DNA of 56,086 bases. Source: a virus. A model generated the notes under the pieces. It worked only from the letters and a program-made list of their open reading frames with translations. It had not been told where the DNA came from and ran no database searches. Of this stretch, positions 7,452 through 16,736 are shown in pieces. The position numbers and the translations under genes are program-made. Positions within the stretch are counted from its first letter, which is position 1; every line of letters starts with the position of its first letter. The stretch lies in IMG/VR virus record IMGVR_UViG_3300010396_000051, positions 1 through 56,086 of that record. One strand, 5' to 3'.

Positions 7452-8808
7452 CGGGATTAAACAATTCTCTCAGGGGCAGTGACATTATTTCCATACCGGG
7501 ACGTGTTCCGAGAATTTTCCCCACCTTAGATCGAGGGGTGTGCTCAAAGGCTTTTGCAACCTGCTTGTCAGCCTTGGCTGCAACGTCGGCAGGGCGAAGA
7601 ATGCCCGCCAGCCGGGTCGTAAATCCCGCATGGCCGGAACTCGACATATATCCGCGAACCGGGTCTGTCATCGGAGCGCCCTTTGCCTTGCGAGACTTTG
7701 CAGCAAGGTTTTCGACGTGCTCCTGCGTTTGATCTTCAATCGACATCAGGGCGCCACGCTTGCGCTGAAGTTGCTCGAAGTACCCGGATGGCTTCCCGGC
7801 CGCCTTGTCCATCTGCGGATAGACCACATCGCGGATCGCATCGGCTTCTGCTTTGTCGATCTCAAACTCGGGATGCTGGAAGAGGTATTGAGCCTGATCC
7901 GCTGGAGTCTTCATCGAATAGAAGCGGTTCAGTTCCCGGTTGAGAACGGTCCTGCGATCGTTCAGCCATGCGTAGGTCTTCGGTGTGGCGTAGAGCTTCG
8001 CAATGCGGTTCTTCACCGCTCCAATCTTCGCCGGATTCGCCAGAGCGTCTGAGGGGTGAGCAGCAGCAACCTTCTGAATCGAGTCCGCAATCGGCGTCAC
8101 GTCAGTTTTCACGCCTGAAAGCGGAACCATCTTTCCGCCAACGTCCACCTTGTTCATCAGGGCAGTATCGACTTCCGCGGCGATCTTCTTCTTCGCTTCC
8201 GTCACCACGTTAACGAAGTCGCCAACAGTCTTCGCTGGCTGCGTCTTCTCTATCGCTGAAATCTCAGGCATTACCGCGGCAAGGTCTGTCTTCGGGCCAA
8301 GGTCGCCAGCGAACCAGAGTTTGTTGATCGCGCTCTCAAGCGTCGGGCGAAATGCTCGTCCAAGCATCTGGCCTGTCGCTTCCGAGGCTCCCTGCCCCAC
8401 GGTCTGCGTAGCGATTCCGGTCAGAGCCTCTTTCGGAGTCATCTTCTTGTCTTCAGGATGGAAGTGCTCAGTGAGGGACTGGCGAAGAGTCTCCCCCAGA
8501 CCCCCGCCAGCACCCGCACCGGCAGCCGCTGTTGCAACGGCCCCCGGTCCTGTTTCAAGCCCCGCTCCTCCACCGACAATCCCGCCCGCAATTCCACCGA
8601 TGGTCGGAAGTTGGTTGATCGCCTTGTCTCGCAGCGTCATCAAGCTGGATTTGATCCCGGCAGGAGAAAATGGAGCGGGAGATGCGGAAACTGATGCTTC
8701 CGGTCCAATGAGCCGGTCGATTTTCTGCCTGCGCAAGTCTCCCTTTGGGAGTTTGGAACGAATCTCCGAGAGGTCTTTGCGGTCCTGGTCGCTTAGTTGG
8801 TCAGGCAT
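7426..8808 (-). CDS. Probable internal virion/DNA-ejection protein
   Basis: 460 residues. A charged N-terminus is followed by a long Gly/Ala-rich hydrophobic stretch (about residues 68-105, e.g. IGGIAGGIVGGGAGLETG) that could insert in a membrane, then a helical, lysine-rich remainder. Large helical proteins with such a segment at the end of podovirus structural operons are commonly ejection proteins that travel with the DNA; this is inference from position and composition. ATG 8808 overlaps the previous stop (TAATG). Confidence 0.6.
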   Translation of the reverse strand: MPDQLSDQDRKDLSEIRSKLPKGDLRRQKIDRLIGPEASVSASPAPFSPAGIKSSLMTLRDKAINQLPTIGGIAGGIVGGGAGLETGPGAVATAAAGAGAGGGLGETLRQSLTEHFHPEDKKMTPKEALTGIATQTVGQGASEATGQMLGRAFRPTLESAINKLWFAGDLGPKTDLAAVMPEISAIEKTQPAKTVGDFVNVVTEAKKKIAAEVDTALMNKVDVGGKMVPLSGVKTDVTPIADSIQKVAAAHPSDALANPAKIGAVKNRIAKLYATPKTYAWLNDRRTVLNRELNRFYSMKTPADQAQYLFQHPEFEIDKAEADAIRDVVYPQMDKAAGKPSGYFEQLQRKRGALMSIEDQTQEHVENLAAKSRKAKGAPMTDPVRGYMSSSGHAGFTTRLAGILRPADVAAKADKQVAKAFEHTPRSKVGKILGTRPGMEIMSLPLRELFNPDEPDRTTP

Positions 8809-10493
8809 TAGTGAACTCCGATAATTCTTCCACTCGCGTCTCGATCTATCTGCACAGATCCTCCAAGAGCACCGCCGACTCCAGATTCTCCAATCGGCGT
8901 GTTGCCGCGGAACTGCTCTGCTACCCGTACCTCTTGGAGCAACTGATCGAGCCGCTTCTTCGCGTCGTCGGCGCTGGCAGATTGGAGGACGTTTGGAAAC
9001 TCAATCATCAGCCTTCGGATTCCAGCCTCCGTAGGACGGTTTCCGCGTGTAATCGGCGCCAGACCCGCGACCACTCCAACCGCCGCGTTGTAGAGCCTCA
9101 CAAACTCCTGCTCGTCCTTGTTGAGCGTTCCCGCCGCGATAGGCGCTGCAAGCGAAGTCAACAGTCCCGGCTTCTCCTGAGATGCGGCGAGAATAGGTGC
9201 AATTTTCTCACGCGAAAGTGTCGAGTCGAGCACCTTTAGGGATGGCGAGTTCTGGAGCTGTACCAGTTTGGCCGTCGCCTCATTGATGAGCAGTTTTTCC
9301 TTGGGAGTAAATGCACCCTGCTCCCATCCGTACTTTCTCGCCAGGTCAGCGGCAGGAGCCTTTGCCCTCTGCGGAATGTCTTTGATGTCTTTGCCGTCGA
9401 GGAGTTGATTTGCAAACTCCCTTACCTGTGGATTAATCCCCGGAGCGTCGGGCACGTGACCCTCTGCGTCCAGCTTCGGAGGAGCGAGCGGAGTGCCGCC
9501 AACCTGCGAAGGCTGGACCGGCTTCGCTCCCGTAGTCGGTCGTTTGGGAAGGATGGCCGCAACACCCGTTCTTGGAGCGGCGTTGGGCTGCGACTGCGGG
9601 GCTGGAAGAGTCTGCGGAGTGGTCGTCGTGCGGTTGCCGTACTGATCTACTGAAACGTTCCCTACCCGAGCGGGACCGATCGAAGGGGCTTGCGGGTTCG
9701 GAGAGCCTACGGATGGCTCGTAGAGTCTCTGATTGCCCGCTGTCTGGTAGCGCCCCTTGTCAGTGCCAAGCTCAAAGTATTCCTGCCCATTCCCGGCAAA
9801 GATGGGAAGCAGAAACATGCCATCGGGAATCTGGCTGGCGTTGATCTGGTTTCCGTTTGCATCCTTGAAAACCTTCCCGGCCGCCTGCATCGCAACGGCG
9901 TTCTGCTTACCCACGGCTCCACTGAAGTACGGAACAGGCCGCGCCGTAGAAGTGCCGGAAACCGCATTCCACCCTTCCGGTTCTTCTCCCACTTGGAACC
10001 ACTGGCGAGACTTCCCATCGGGGCTCGTGTATTCCTTGTAGGGAGCCTTACCGCTCTGCCTTTGTACTGCTGCGTCGGTGTCAGCCTGAAGCGTTCCGCC
10101 TTCAGGAACAGGGTTTGGCAAAGAAGACATCGGAGCCTGCGGTCCCTGCGCAAACGCACCGTTTGGGTGAATTGCCTTGCGCAGTTTTTCCATCAACGTC
10201 GGAGCGTGGCGGGGGTGCGAGTAGAGGTCAGATATAGCCTGCGCGTACTGCTGCTGCTGATCATTTGTTAAGGTTCCGTATTTGATACCCGTGGCGAGTT
10301 GATCATCTAAAATCTTAGCCTTTGCGTTGATCTCCTCATCTTCGAGTTTTTCCTTCTGCTTGCGCTGTTCAGCGTCAATCTGTGGAGCTTGGCCGGACTC
10401 GACTTGCGCCACACGTTCGAGCACAGGGACGGCCGCTTTGCCCGCTCGGGCAACGCCGGTACCCACGTCCTTCAAAATGTCGCCAACGCCCAT
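8808..10493 (-). CDS. Large virion protein, probably internal/ejection
   Basis: 561 residues. It has a helical N-terminus (VGDILKDVGTGVARAGKAAV and a QRKQKEKLEDEEINAK coil), a Pro/Gln-rich low-complexity middle (about 290-350) and a helical C-terminus. No enzyme motif is visible. It is translated one base apart from the downstream ejection candidate. Unknown; placed as structural because it lies inside the virion operon. Confidence 0.6.
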   Translation of the reverse strand: MGVGDILKDVGTGVARAGKAAVPVLERVAQVESGQAPQIDAEQRKQKEKLEDEEINAKAKILDDQLATGIKYGTLTNDQQQQYAQAISDLYSHPRHAPTLMEKLRKAIHPNGAFAQGPQAPMSSLPNPVPEGGTLQADTDAAVQRQSGKAPYKEYTSPDGKSRQWFQVGEEPEGWNAVSGTSTARPVPYFSGAVGKQNAVAMQAAGKVFKDANGNQINASQIPDGMFLLPIFAGNGQEYFELGTDKGRYQTAGNQRLYEPSVGSPNPQAPSIGPARVGNVSVDQYGNRTTTTPQTLPAPQSQPNAAPRTGVAAILPKRPTTGAKPVQPSQVGGTPLAPPKLDAEGHVPDAPGINPQVREFANQLLDGKDIKDIPQRAKAPAADLARKYGWEQGAFTPKEKLLINEATAKLVQLQNSPSLKVLDSTLSREKIAPILAASQEKPGLLTSLAAPIAAGTLNKDEQEFVRLYNAAVGVVAGLAPITRGNRPTEAGIRRLMIEFPNVLQSASADDAKKRLDQLLQEVRVAEQFRGNTPIGESGVGGALGGSVQIDRDASGRIIGVH

Positions 10494-10494
10494 T

Positions 10495-10887
10495 TTAGCT
10501 ACTCGCGTCTACAAAGCTGATTGCCACCACGCACGCCGCGCTGCCGTCCACGTACCAGGCGTTCGCGTCAATCTCGCCCTCAGTGCAGCGGGAGTTCACC
10601 GGGAGAGCCACTGTGGTTCCCGACTGGATGATGAGCGCGGTGTTGTTCCCTTTGCCTGCCGAGGGTCCGTAGTTCACGTAGACTTCGCCGGAAGGCGTGG
10701 CGTCCACCGAGAACCCGATCTGCCGGCACGTCACCGTGTACGGAGGAGTCGCCGGAACGTTGAGCGACTGACTGCCGCTGGCGAGTTTGAGGTTCGCGGT
10801 GACTTTGATGGGAGTCGCCGGAGTGATCGTGATAACCCCTCCCGGTACAACCCCTCCAAACATCTTCTGAAAATTCGGAGCTACCAT
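10495..10887 (-). CDS. Small beta-rich virion protein, unknown
   Basis: 130 residues, dominated by Val/Ile/Thr strands (GGVITITPATPIKVTANLKL) with two cysteine-containing strands. It looks like a single beta-sandwich, as in decoration or minor tail proteins. No family recognised. It starts at ATG 10887 after a GGAGAT ribosome-binding site. Confidence 0.6.
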   Translation of the reverse strand: MVAPNFQKMFGGVVPGGVITITPATPIKVTANLKLASGSQSLNVPATPPYTVTCRQIGFSVDATPSGEVYVNYGPSAGKGNNTALIIQSGTTVALPVNSRCTEGEIDANAWYVDGSAACVVAISFVDASS

Positions 10888-10895
10888 AAATCTCC

Positions 10896-11537
10896 TTACT
10901 GAGTTGCGTCGAAAATGCTCATGTCTGGGCTGGTGGGCTGCCCAAAGTCCTCAAGTCCTGCCGTCGATGGAGCAGAACCCATATCAAGGTTCGTCAACTG
11001 CTCGGGCTGAAATCCGCCTGCCGCTGGAGCACCACCCAGAAACGGCTCCGCAATGCTCGCCACGCCCGACGCGATGCCGCCCACGTCACTCGTCTGCCGT
11101 TGCCGGTTAGCTGTTGCAAGGTCGGCTTGCTTCGAGAGGTTCGTTGATCCCTGCCCAAGCAGGTTTTCTCCGCCTGCTGTCAGGCTGTCGGCCGCGCCTT
11201 TTTGCAGTCCACCAATGAGGCTGATAATGTTTCCGCGCTCGTTCGTTTGCGCGTTTTGCGTGGACGAGTTCGTTCCGCCGCCACGGTTGCCGAATTGCGC
11301 ATTCGTCAAGGCTTGCTCATTGACCTGCTGCTGCCCCGCTTTGATCTCTGGAGCGAGAGCCTGCGCAATCTTGGTTGGATCGCCAGAGAGGATGTCAGAA
11401 TCAAATCCAAGCCCCTGAGAGACGGAGTTCTCGCCGAGCGGATTTTCAAACGAGGAGAGGCTTTGAAGCCCCTGCTCCTCTTTCTGGGTGGGGTCACCGG
11501 AAAACAGATCAAACAGTCCGCTCGCAATGCTTCCCAT
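10896..11537 (-). CDS. Virion protein, unknown, Gln/Asn/Gly-rich
   Basis: 213 residues from ATG 11537 (AGGAT upstream). N-terminal IASGLFDLFSGDPT is followed by low-complexity Gln/Asn/Gly sequence and a helical middle. It resembles small internal virion proteins, but no family is assigned. It lies between other structural genes in the same direction. Confidence 0.6.
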   Translation of the reverse strand: MGSIASGLFDLFSGDPTQKEEQGLQSLSSFENPLGENSVSQGLGFDSDILSGDPTKIAQALAPEIKAGQQQVNEQALTNAQFGNRGGGTNSSTQNAQTNERGNIISLIGGLQKGAADSLTAGGENLLGQGSTNLSKQADLATANRQRQTSDVGGIASGVASIAEPFLGGAPAAGGFQPEQLTNLDMGSAPSTAGLEDFGQPTSPDMSIFDATQ

Positions 11538-11557
11538 GTCAATTATCCTACCCTTCT

Positions 11558-12250
11558 TTAAGGCGTATGCACCCAATTAGTTATGATTCCGTCCGTGACG
11601 AACAAATCCGTGCTGCTTGAATCGAGGAACGGTCCCAAATGAATCGTCCCCGTTGCCCCGGCAGTCCTGAGAAGGCCGGAACCAGAGTCAACCGTGATGG
11701 TTTGATTATCCGGCTGGACGTAACCATAGCTTGAATTTGTCGCCAGTTTCGTTGCTCCACACCAGAAGTTCGCTCCATCGAAGTAGACAATGCCGAATCC
11801 GCCCGGAGGAATCGTGTTCTCGCCAAATACACTTCCCCCCACCGGGGCCAATGACACCATCGAGGATGAATCATTGTCGATGATCGTGAACCACGGGATG
11901 AGGACGGTGTTATCGAGGCTTACGATGACCGGCGATGCGTCACCAACGATGATCTTCGCGCCATTGTCGGCCTGCTGCGTCGTGTACGCCGTCACGCCGA
12001 GTTGATCGTTCACCACGCCGAGGCTGGAAATGATGGGAGGCGTAGACCCACCGCCACCCCCGGACGAACTGGAGGACGTGGAGGTGACAGTGGTCTTTTT
12101 GGCTTCCAACTGAGACTTGAGCGCAGCGATCGCCTGGTTGAGATCGACCACCCCTGAAGCCACGTAGCGATGCGCAGCAACTCTCCCCTCCGGTGATTCG
12201 AGGTCGAATGCGGGAAGGCGAACATTGATCGGATTGAGAGGAGAACTCAT
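11558..12250 (-). CDS. Structural protein with coiled coil and beta domain
   Basis: 230 residues. Residues 1-50 end in a short coiled coil (LNQAIAALKSQLEAKK), followed by a Ser/Gly linker of about 15 residues and a beta-rich C-terminal domain. A trimeric stalk plus head is the likely architecture (inference), as in minor tail or head-decoration proteins. ATG 12250 overlaps the upstream stop. Confidence 0.6.
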   Translation of the reverse strand: MSSPLNPINVRLPAFDLESPEGRVAAHRYVASGVVDLNQAIAALKSQLEAKKTTVTSTSSSSSGGGGGSTPPIISSLGVVNDQLGVTAYTTQQADNGAKIIVGDASPVIVSLDNTVLIPWFTIIDNDSSSMVSLAPVGGSVFGENTIPPGGFGIVYFDGANFWCGATKLATNSSYGYVQPDNQTITVDSGSGLLRTAGATGTIHLGPFLDSSSTDLFVTDGIITNWVHTP

Positions 12251-14955
12251 TCTTGTGGCCCTCTGCCGCCAGCAGGCCGGAACATCGGCAGCGGCTTGAA
12301 GGTTCCCTCATCGCCCCACGGCTTTGCAGAGAGCACGCATCCTTCGAGGTTTACGCGGAGAGTCGGGTCAGTGAAGTCGAACTTCGGCTGAAGCAGCTTC
12401 CATTTGTTTTGGGTCACTTTGGTCGTGAATTTAGTAATCTCACCACCGGTCGAGCCCAGAACAATCGGTTGCGGCGCGTAGCTACCGTTATTAGCGTCGG
12501 CAGCCGTGAATGAAACTGTGGCCCCGGAATCACATGCGTACTCAAATGTAGCTTCATAGGCGCTCATCCACCCCAATCCGCCGATGGCCGGTCCCGCTAC
12601 GATGCCTTCAATCGTCTCCCCGGAATTCGACAGCATCAGCCTCACGGTGCCGTCAGAACAGCCTACCAACGTTCCCTGCTGGCTCTCTCCTTCATTCGGA
12701 GCGTGGACGGTAGGCTGAGATCCTGCGTACTGATCCCATATCCATCCCTCTGCTCTTTCGTCAAAAACCCACTGATGTGGTGCCCCGTCCGTCCCGATGT
12801 GGTCGTAGTACATGTAGCCGTTCTGATAAGAGAACCGCTGCTTTTGCGGCTTCGAGTCGTCGGGCGGGAAGATCGTCACCCCGTTGCGCGTGATGGGCTG
12901 CGGAATGGATCCAGAGGCTCCAGTGCTCTCATGCGGGAACAGGGGGTAGAGGTCACCGTCTGTAATCGAGATCGAGGCTGCACCGCCGCGGCTCAAGTGG
13001 ATTCCGTCGTCTACCCGGAAATAGATTTTTCCCGACTTGGTGACCGCGAGGCACCGGGGCATAAATAGCCCTCTGTCGATGCTCGTCGCCTGAAGCGTCC
13101 ATGTCGAGCCAGAAGTACCCGTCACGGTCGCCAGGGCATTGAAGAAGTTGGGATAGATGAACCATGCTCTCTTAATCGAGAACAGTACACCCAAACCACC
13201 CGACATGGTTCCGTTCACCAGCGGCTCGCCCGGGTCGGTCACGTCCATCTGGTTTGTGTCCGGCCAGGAGTCAAGGTTTGAACCGGCACACCAGTAGAGC
13301 GTTCCCGGCCTGTTTGGGTCACCCACGCCAAAGACGTAGTTGACGTTATCGGTGACACCGAAGATGTACGCCACCGGCTGCGCTGCCAGGTCAGGTTCTG
13401 CGATGTTCCAGATGAGATTCGTACCGCCCGGAATCTTCGGGACGTTCACATCGTTGTTCGAGAAGTCCCAGAGGGTCGGAGACGATGGCCGGCGCACGGC
13501 AGTGTAGGCAATTTGTGTAGATGGTCCGATGATAATGATGGTCCCCGGCAGCCAGCGGGTGTTGAAGTGGTCCCCTGAGACGTAAGTCAACGTCTGCGTC
13601 GAGGAATCGACATTGATGACTCCCGAGCGGGGAAGGTCAATCGAAGGCACCGGCTCGTAATTGAAGAACTCGAGTTCCGGGTTGTTCGCCGCCGCAAGGT
13701 CAGAGAGGGTGTCGGTGAAGACTGTTGCCGTGTTTGGGCCTGTCCCGACGTAGGTCGGATTCGCCAGTCCTCCACCCTGCCGGAAGAAGTCGATTGCATC
13801 TACCTGCGGGTCAGGAGACGGCGCCGGAGTGATGTCGGCGTTCTGTGTCGAGTAGGAGACGATGACCTTCATAAAATTGATGAAGGAGCGGTCACTGCCT
13901 CCCGAGGACTGCGTGGTGATGGTGACGCCGAAGCCGAAGGACGGATCGTTGACGATGGCCGGGGTAAGACTCGCTCCCCACGGGTCGTTCGATCCGCCAA
14001 TGAACGTGTCCACAGCGAAAGACTGATTCTGCACGTCCGGAAACTTTGGGTTCCCGATGGGGTTGCCGAGATAGTAGAGCGAGACTCTTGAGAGAATGCC
14101 GGTCCCGGCAAACTGACCGAGCCAGTTCAAATCAGCCGTCACGCCGTCGATGGTGACGTTCGCAGGGACCGAGAGCGAGGGACCGAAGCCAACGGCAATG
14201 ATGGGGTCGGTGATGATGCCAACCGGAATACCCTTCGTCCTGATCTGAGCGCCGTTGCCTTCATACTGCGTAGCGTTGACGGAGATGTTCGGGTTGATGA
14301 CTCCGCCAGTGGCCGCAATTTCGGTCGCAGAGGGGCTGGACTGCGAGTTTGTCCCCGGAAACGATACAGGGGATGGATTCGACCTTGCTCCCGTCTCCTT
14401 GGCCCTGTAGCGGTAGAAGTAGAAAATCTGTGATGGACCGGAGCCTCCACCGGGGAACGTCACGACGGGAGCCTGCTGAGGCTCCGCAATGCCCATCTTC
14501 CGCGAGCGCCCGTCTGAGCGAACCTTAATCATCCCCGTGCAAGGGAATCCCAACGTCATGCCGGAATCGACAAGGACGTTCGGATACGGTGCGGAGTCTC
14601 CGATGTAAGCCCACGGCTGGACTGAAGTGTTTGGCCGGAACGGGACGATGGAGACAGGGTTCCCGCTCAAGCCTTCAGCCACCAAGGCTGAATCAGCGAA
14701 GATCGAGCCTGAGTCCGTCGAGATGATTCGAACGAATCCCGAAGGAGGTCCGGCAGGGGTCAGGTCGTTCATCCGGCAGATAGCATTCACGGAGGAGTCA
14801 ACCGTAACCACCGGATCACCAAGCCCATTGCGAAGAACGAAACCACCTTCTACGTATGCTCTCGTGTTAATCGCAAGCGCAGTTTTCCCCGGCTCTAATC
14901 TGTTGATCGGAGCTGTGAGGTTTATCCCCCTGAAGTTATCGGGTCGCTGGGCCAT
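12247..14955 (-). CDS. Tail nozzle/hub protein, beta-propeller-like
   Basis: 902 residues from ATG 14955 (GAGAAAG upstream; an in-frame TTG at 14967 is less likely). The opening FRGINLTAPINRLEPGKTAL followed by GGFVLRNGL matches the pattern seen at the start of podovirus tail proteins of the T7 gp12/P22 gp10 type (f.GiN...R..pG...). Blade-like repeats such as LYWCAGSNLDSW and VLFSIKRAWFIYP support a beta-propeller. It would form the tail tube below the adaptor. The assignment rests on pattern and gene order, not alignment. Confidence 0.65.
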   Translation of the reverse strand: MAQRPDNFRGINLTAPINRLEPGKTALAINTRAYVEGGFVLRNGLGDPVVTVDSSVNAICRMNDLTPAGPPSGFVRIISTDSGSIFADSALVAEGLSGNPVSIVPFRPNTSVQPWAYIGDSAPYPNVLVDSGMTLGFPCTGMIKVRSDGRSRKMGIAEPQQAPVVTFPGGGSGPSQIFYFYRYRAKETGARSNPSPVSFPGTNSQSSPSATEIAATGGVINPNISVNATQYEGNGAQIRTKGIPVGIITDPIIAVGFGPSLSVPANVTIDGVTADLNWLGQFAGTGILSRVSLYYLGNPIGNPKFPDVQNQSFAVDTFIGGSNDPWGASLTPAIVNDPSFGFGVTITTQSSGGSDRSFINFMKVIVSYSTQNADITPAPSPDPQVDAIDFFRQGGGLANPTYVGTGPNTATVFTDTLSDLAAANNPELEFFNYEPVPSIDLPRSGVINVDSSTQTLTYVSGDHFNTRWLPGTIIIIGPSTQIAYTAVRRPSSPTLWDFSNNDVNVPKIPGGTNLIWNIAEPDLAAQPVAYIFGVTDNVNYVFGVGDPNRPGTLYWCAGSNLDSWPDTNQMDVTDPGEPLVNGTMSGGLGVLFSIKRAWFIYPNFFNALATVTGTSGSTWTLQATSIDRGLFMPRCLAVTKSGKIYFRVDDGIHLSRGGAASISITDGDLYPLFPHESTGASGSIPQPITRNGVTIFPPDDSKPQKQRFSYQNGYMYYDHIGTDGAPHQWVFDERAEGWIWDQYAGSQPTVHAPNEGESQQGTLVGCSDGTVRLMLSNSGETIEGIVAGPAIGGLGWMSAYEATFEYACDSGATVSFTAADANNGSYAPQPIVLGSTGGEITKFTTKVTQNKWKLLQPKFDFTDPTLRVNLEGCVLSAKPWGDEGTFKPLPMFRPAGGRGPQE

Positions 14956-16285
14956 TGTCTTTCTCAAACCGGGGGTCTAATTCATCTCCTCTAAGACCTT
15001 CCATGAGGAGTTGAGGACGGAAGACACCGAGGGCTGCATACTGTCTGTTCTTCTGGCGGCAATAAGCCTCAAACTGATCGAGGAGCGGGATGGTCGCGGT
15101 GAAGTCGCGGCCGCCGAGTTTGAAGCTGGCGAGGTGTTGGGAGTAGTTCAGGACCGCATCGACGCCCGCCTGGTCGAGTTGCACGAAGTCGCCGTCCACT
15201 GAAGGCAAGGGAGCGTTCCCGACCACAGTCAGAACTGAGGAGACGGTAGCGCCGTTGAAGTTGGTTCCGGTGTTGAACGGCGCGAGTGCCACGTAGTCCA
15301 CCCCGCCGACTACGATGTTCGGATCGTCAACCGGCTGGCGCTGCTCCCAGTTCTGGAGCCATGCGTCGATTTCCTTGAACGATGGCGTGTCTACCGGGAT
15401 TGAAGCGATCGAAGACTCGATGAGCCACGGAAGATTCAGCATCGCCTTCTTACCCTGCTCGTATCGCTTGAGACAGTATTTAGCTCTCAGGGAGTCCCGG
15501 CCTTCAGGAGAGTTCGCCAGCACGTCCGCTAGAGCACCGTACATCGCAACCCATGTCCAGTCGTTCGGCAGGCCCACCACGGTCGCCGCGGGAGGCGCAA
15601 AGGCTGCTCCGGAGTTCAGAACAAGCATGTCCCACGTTCCCGGCTGGTTCGGAGGACAACTCACGTCAAACTCCAGCGGAGCGTTCGCGGTAATCATCCA
15701 CGAGTCCGGCTGGCCGAATTCGATGTTCAGCAAGGGACCGAAAGCGTTGGCTGTGCTCACATCCTCCCGGCCAAGCGCGTAAGGCATTCCGTAGGTCGAG
15801 TCCGCCTGAATCCAGCGCACCCGAAAAAGGTCGAGAACGTTGTTTGGCAGTGCGGAGCGGACTGAGGACGTCGGAGAGGATTGTGTAATCCGCTGCACAT
15901 TGGCGGCTGATTGGAGGAGCAGTTCATCCCGGCGATACTGAAGCGCCGCCGACAGGATGCCGATGTTGTACTGGTTTGTTCCAGTCCACGTCCCGCCGCT
16001 CATCGGCTCCATGAGCATTGCTTCCATCTGTTTGTAGATATCGTCGTCGGTGACGGTCCTTTGGCGTGGGGAACCCATGACGTCGAGGGATTTCCAGGTA
16101 TCCCCGGCGTTGAAGTCGAACTTATAATCGACGTTCCAGATGTTCGCCTGAGCATTCAGGACTTGCAATGCTTCCTTGACGTAAATTCCGGCCTCGGTGT
16201 TGGTCGTAAAAATGCCAGAGGGGTCTTGCAGGCGGGAGAGGAGTTCCGCCTTCAACGCGCCGAATGTGAGGTACGCATAACTCAC
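14936..16285 (-). CDS. Head-tail/tail tube structural protein
   Basis: 449 residues from GTG 16285 in a GTGA overlap. The N-terminus (LKAELLSRLQDPSG and VKEALQVLNAQANIW) resembles podovirus adaptor or tail-tube proteins, in which a helical bundle docks on the portal. It lies between the smaller adaptor-like gene and the propeller protein, the usual order of portal-proximal tail genes. Confidence 0.6.
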   Translation of the reverse strand: MSYAYLTFGALKAELLSRLQDPSGIFTTNTEAGIYVKEALQVLNAQANIWNVDYKFDFNAGDTWKSLDVMGSPRQRTVTDDDIYKQMEAMLMEPMSGGTWTGTNQYNIGILSAALQYRRDELLLQSAANVQRITQSSPTSSVRSALPNNVLDLFRVRWIQADSTYGMPYALGREDVSTANAFGPLLNIEFGQPDSWMITANAPLEFDVSCPPNQPGTWDMLVLNSGAAFAPPAATVVGLPNDWTWVAMYGALADVLANSPEGRDSLRAKYCLKRYEQGKKAMLNLPWLIESSIASIPVDTPSFKEIDAWLQNWEQRQPVDDPNIVVGGVDYVALAPFNTGTNFNGATVSSVLTVVGNAPLPSVDGDFVQLDQAGVDAVLNYSQHLASFKLGGRDFTATIPLLDQFEAYCRQKNRQYAALGVFRPQLLMEGLRGDELDPRFEKDNGPATR

Positions 16286-16542
16286 TTTGCCGCTCTTTTA
16301 CGCTGGCCTTTCTTTCTGGCTGTCTTCTTCGTGGACCCGAGTTTCGGGTTGGCGGAAGCCTTTGTTTGAGCCGCCTTGCGAAACGATTCGTTGGCTTCTT
16401 TAACCATGCCTTCGTCCGCACCCTTTGCTTGCTCCTTCGCCTCTTCCTTCTCGCCGCCCGTGTACTTGCGATATGCACGCTTGACTCTGCCTACGGTGCT
16501 GTCGAGAAGATCGTCAACAATCGCTGATCCAGTGCTGCTCAT
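16282..16542 (-). CDS. Small highly basic virion-operon protein
   Basis: 86 residues: an acidic/helical start, then a Lys/Arg-rich tail (GSTKKTARKKGQRKRAAK). ATG 16542 overlaps the upstream stop. One of three lysine/arginine-rich small proteins of the virion operon. DNA binding or condensation is plausible from charge alone. Confidence 0.65.
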   Translation of the reverse strand: MSSTGSAIVDDLLDSTVGRVKRAYRKYTGGEKEEAKEQAKGADEGMVKEANESFRKAAQTKASANPKLGSTKKTARKKGQRKRAAK

Positions 16543-16736
16543 CTCTTTTTCCTTCCTGCTCGCTTTCTAGCAATAGCTCTCATGTTTTGCGCGAATATGG
16601 CTTTCTTCTTCATCTTTCCGCCTAGCTTCTTGGCGCGTGCAATCTTCTTCGGAGTGGCTTTCCCGAAACTGCCGAGAGTGCCTTTGGCTTTCATGCGAGC
16701 CGTTGCTTTCTGAATGAAGTGGTTTTTCTTCTTCAT
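16539..16736 (-). CDS. Small Lys/Arg-rich virion-operon protein
   Basis: 65 residues from ATG 16736, 6 nt after GGGAGG. Roughly two in five residues are Lys or Arg (KKIARAKKLGGKMKKKAIF), with almost no acidic ones. It resembles small histone-like or protamine-like virion proteins in charge only. It overlaps neighbours on both sides (ATGA), so its stoichiometry is tied to the adaptor genes. Confidence 0.65.
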   Translation of the reverse strand: MKKKNHFIQKATARMKAKGTLGSFGKATPKKIARAKKLGGKMKKKAIFAQNMRAIARKRAGRKKR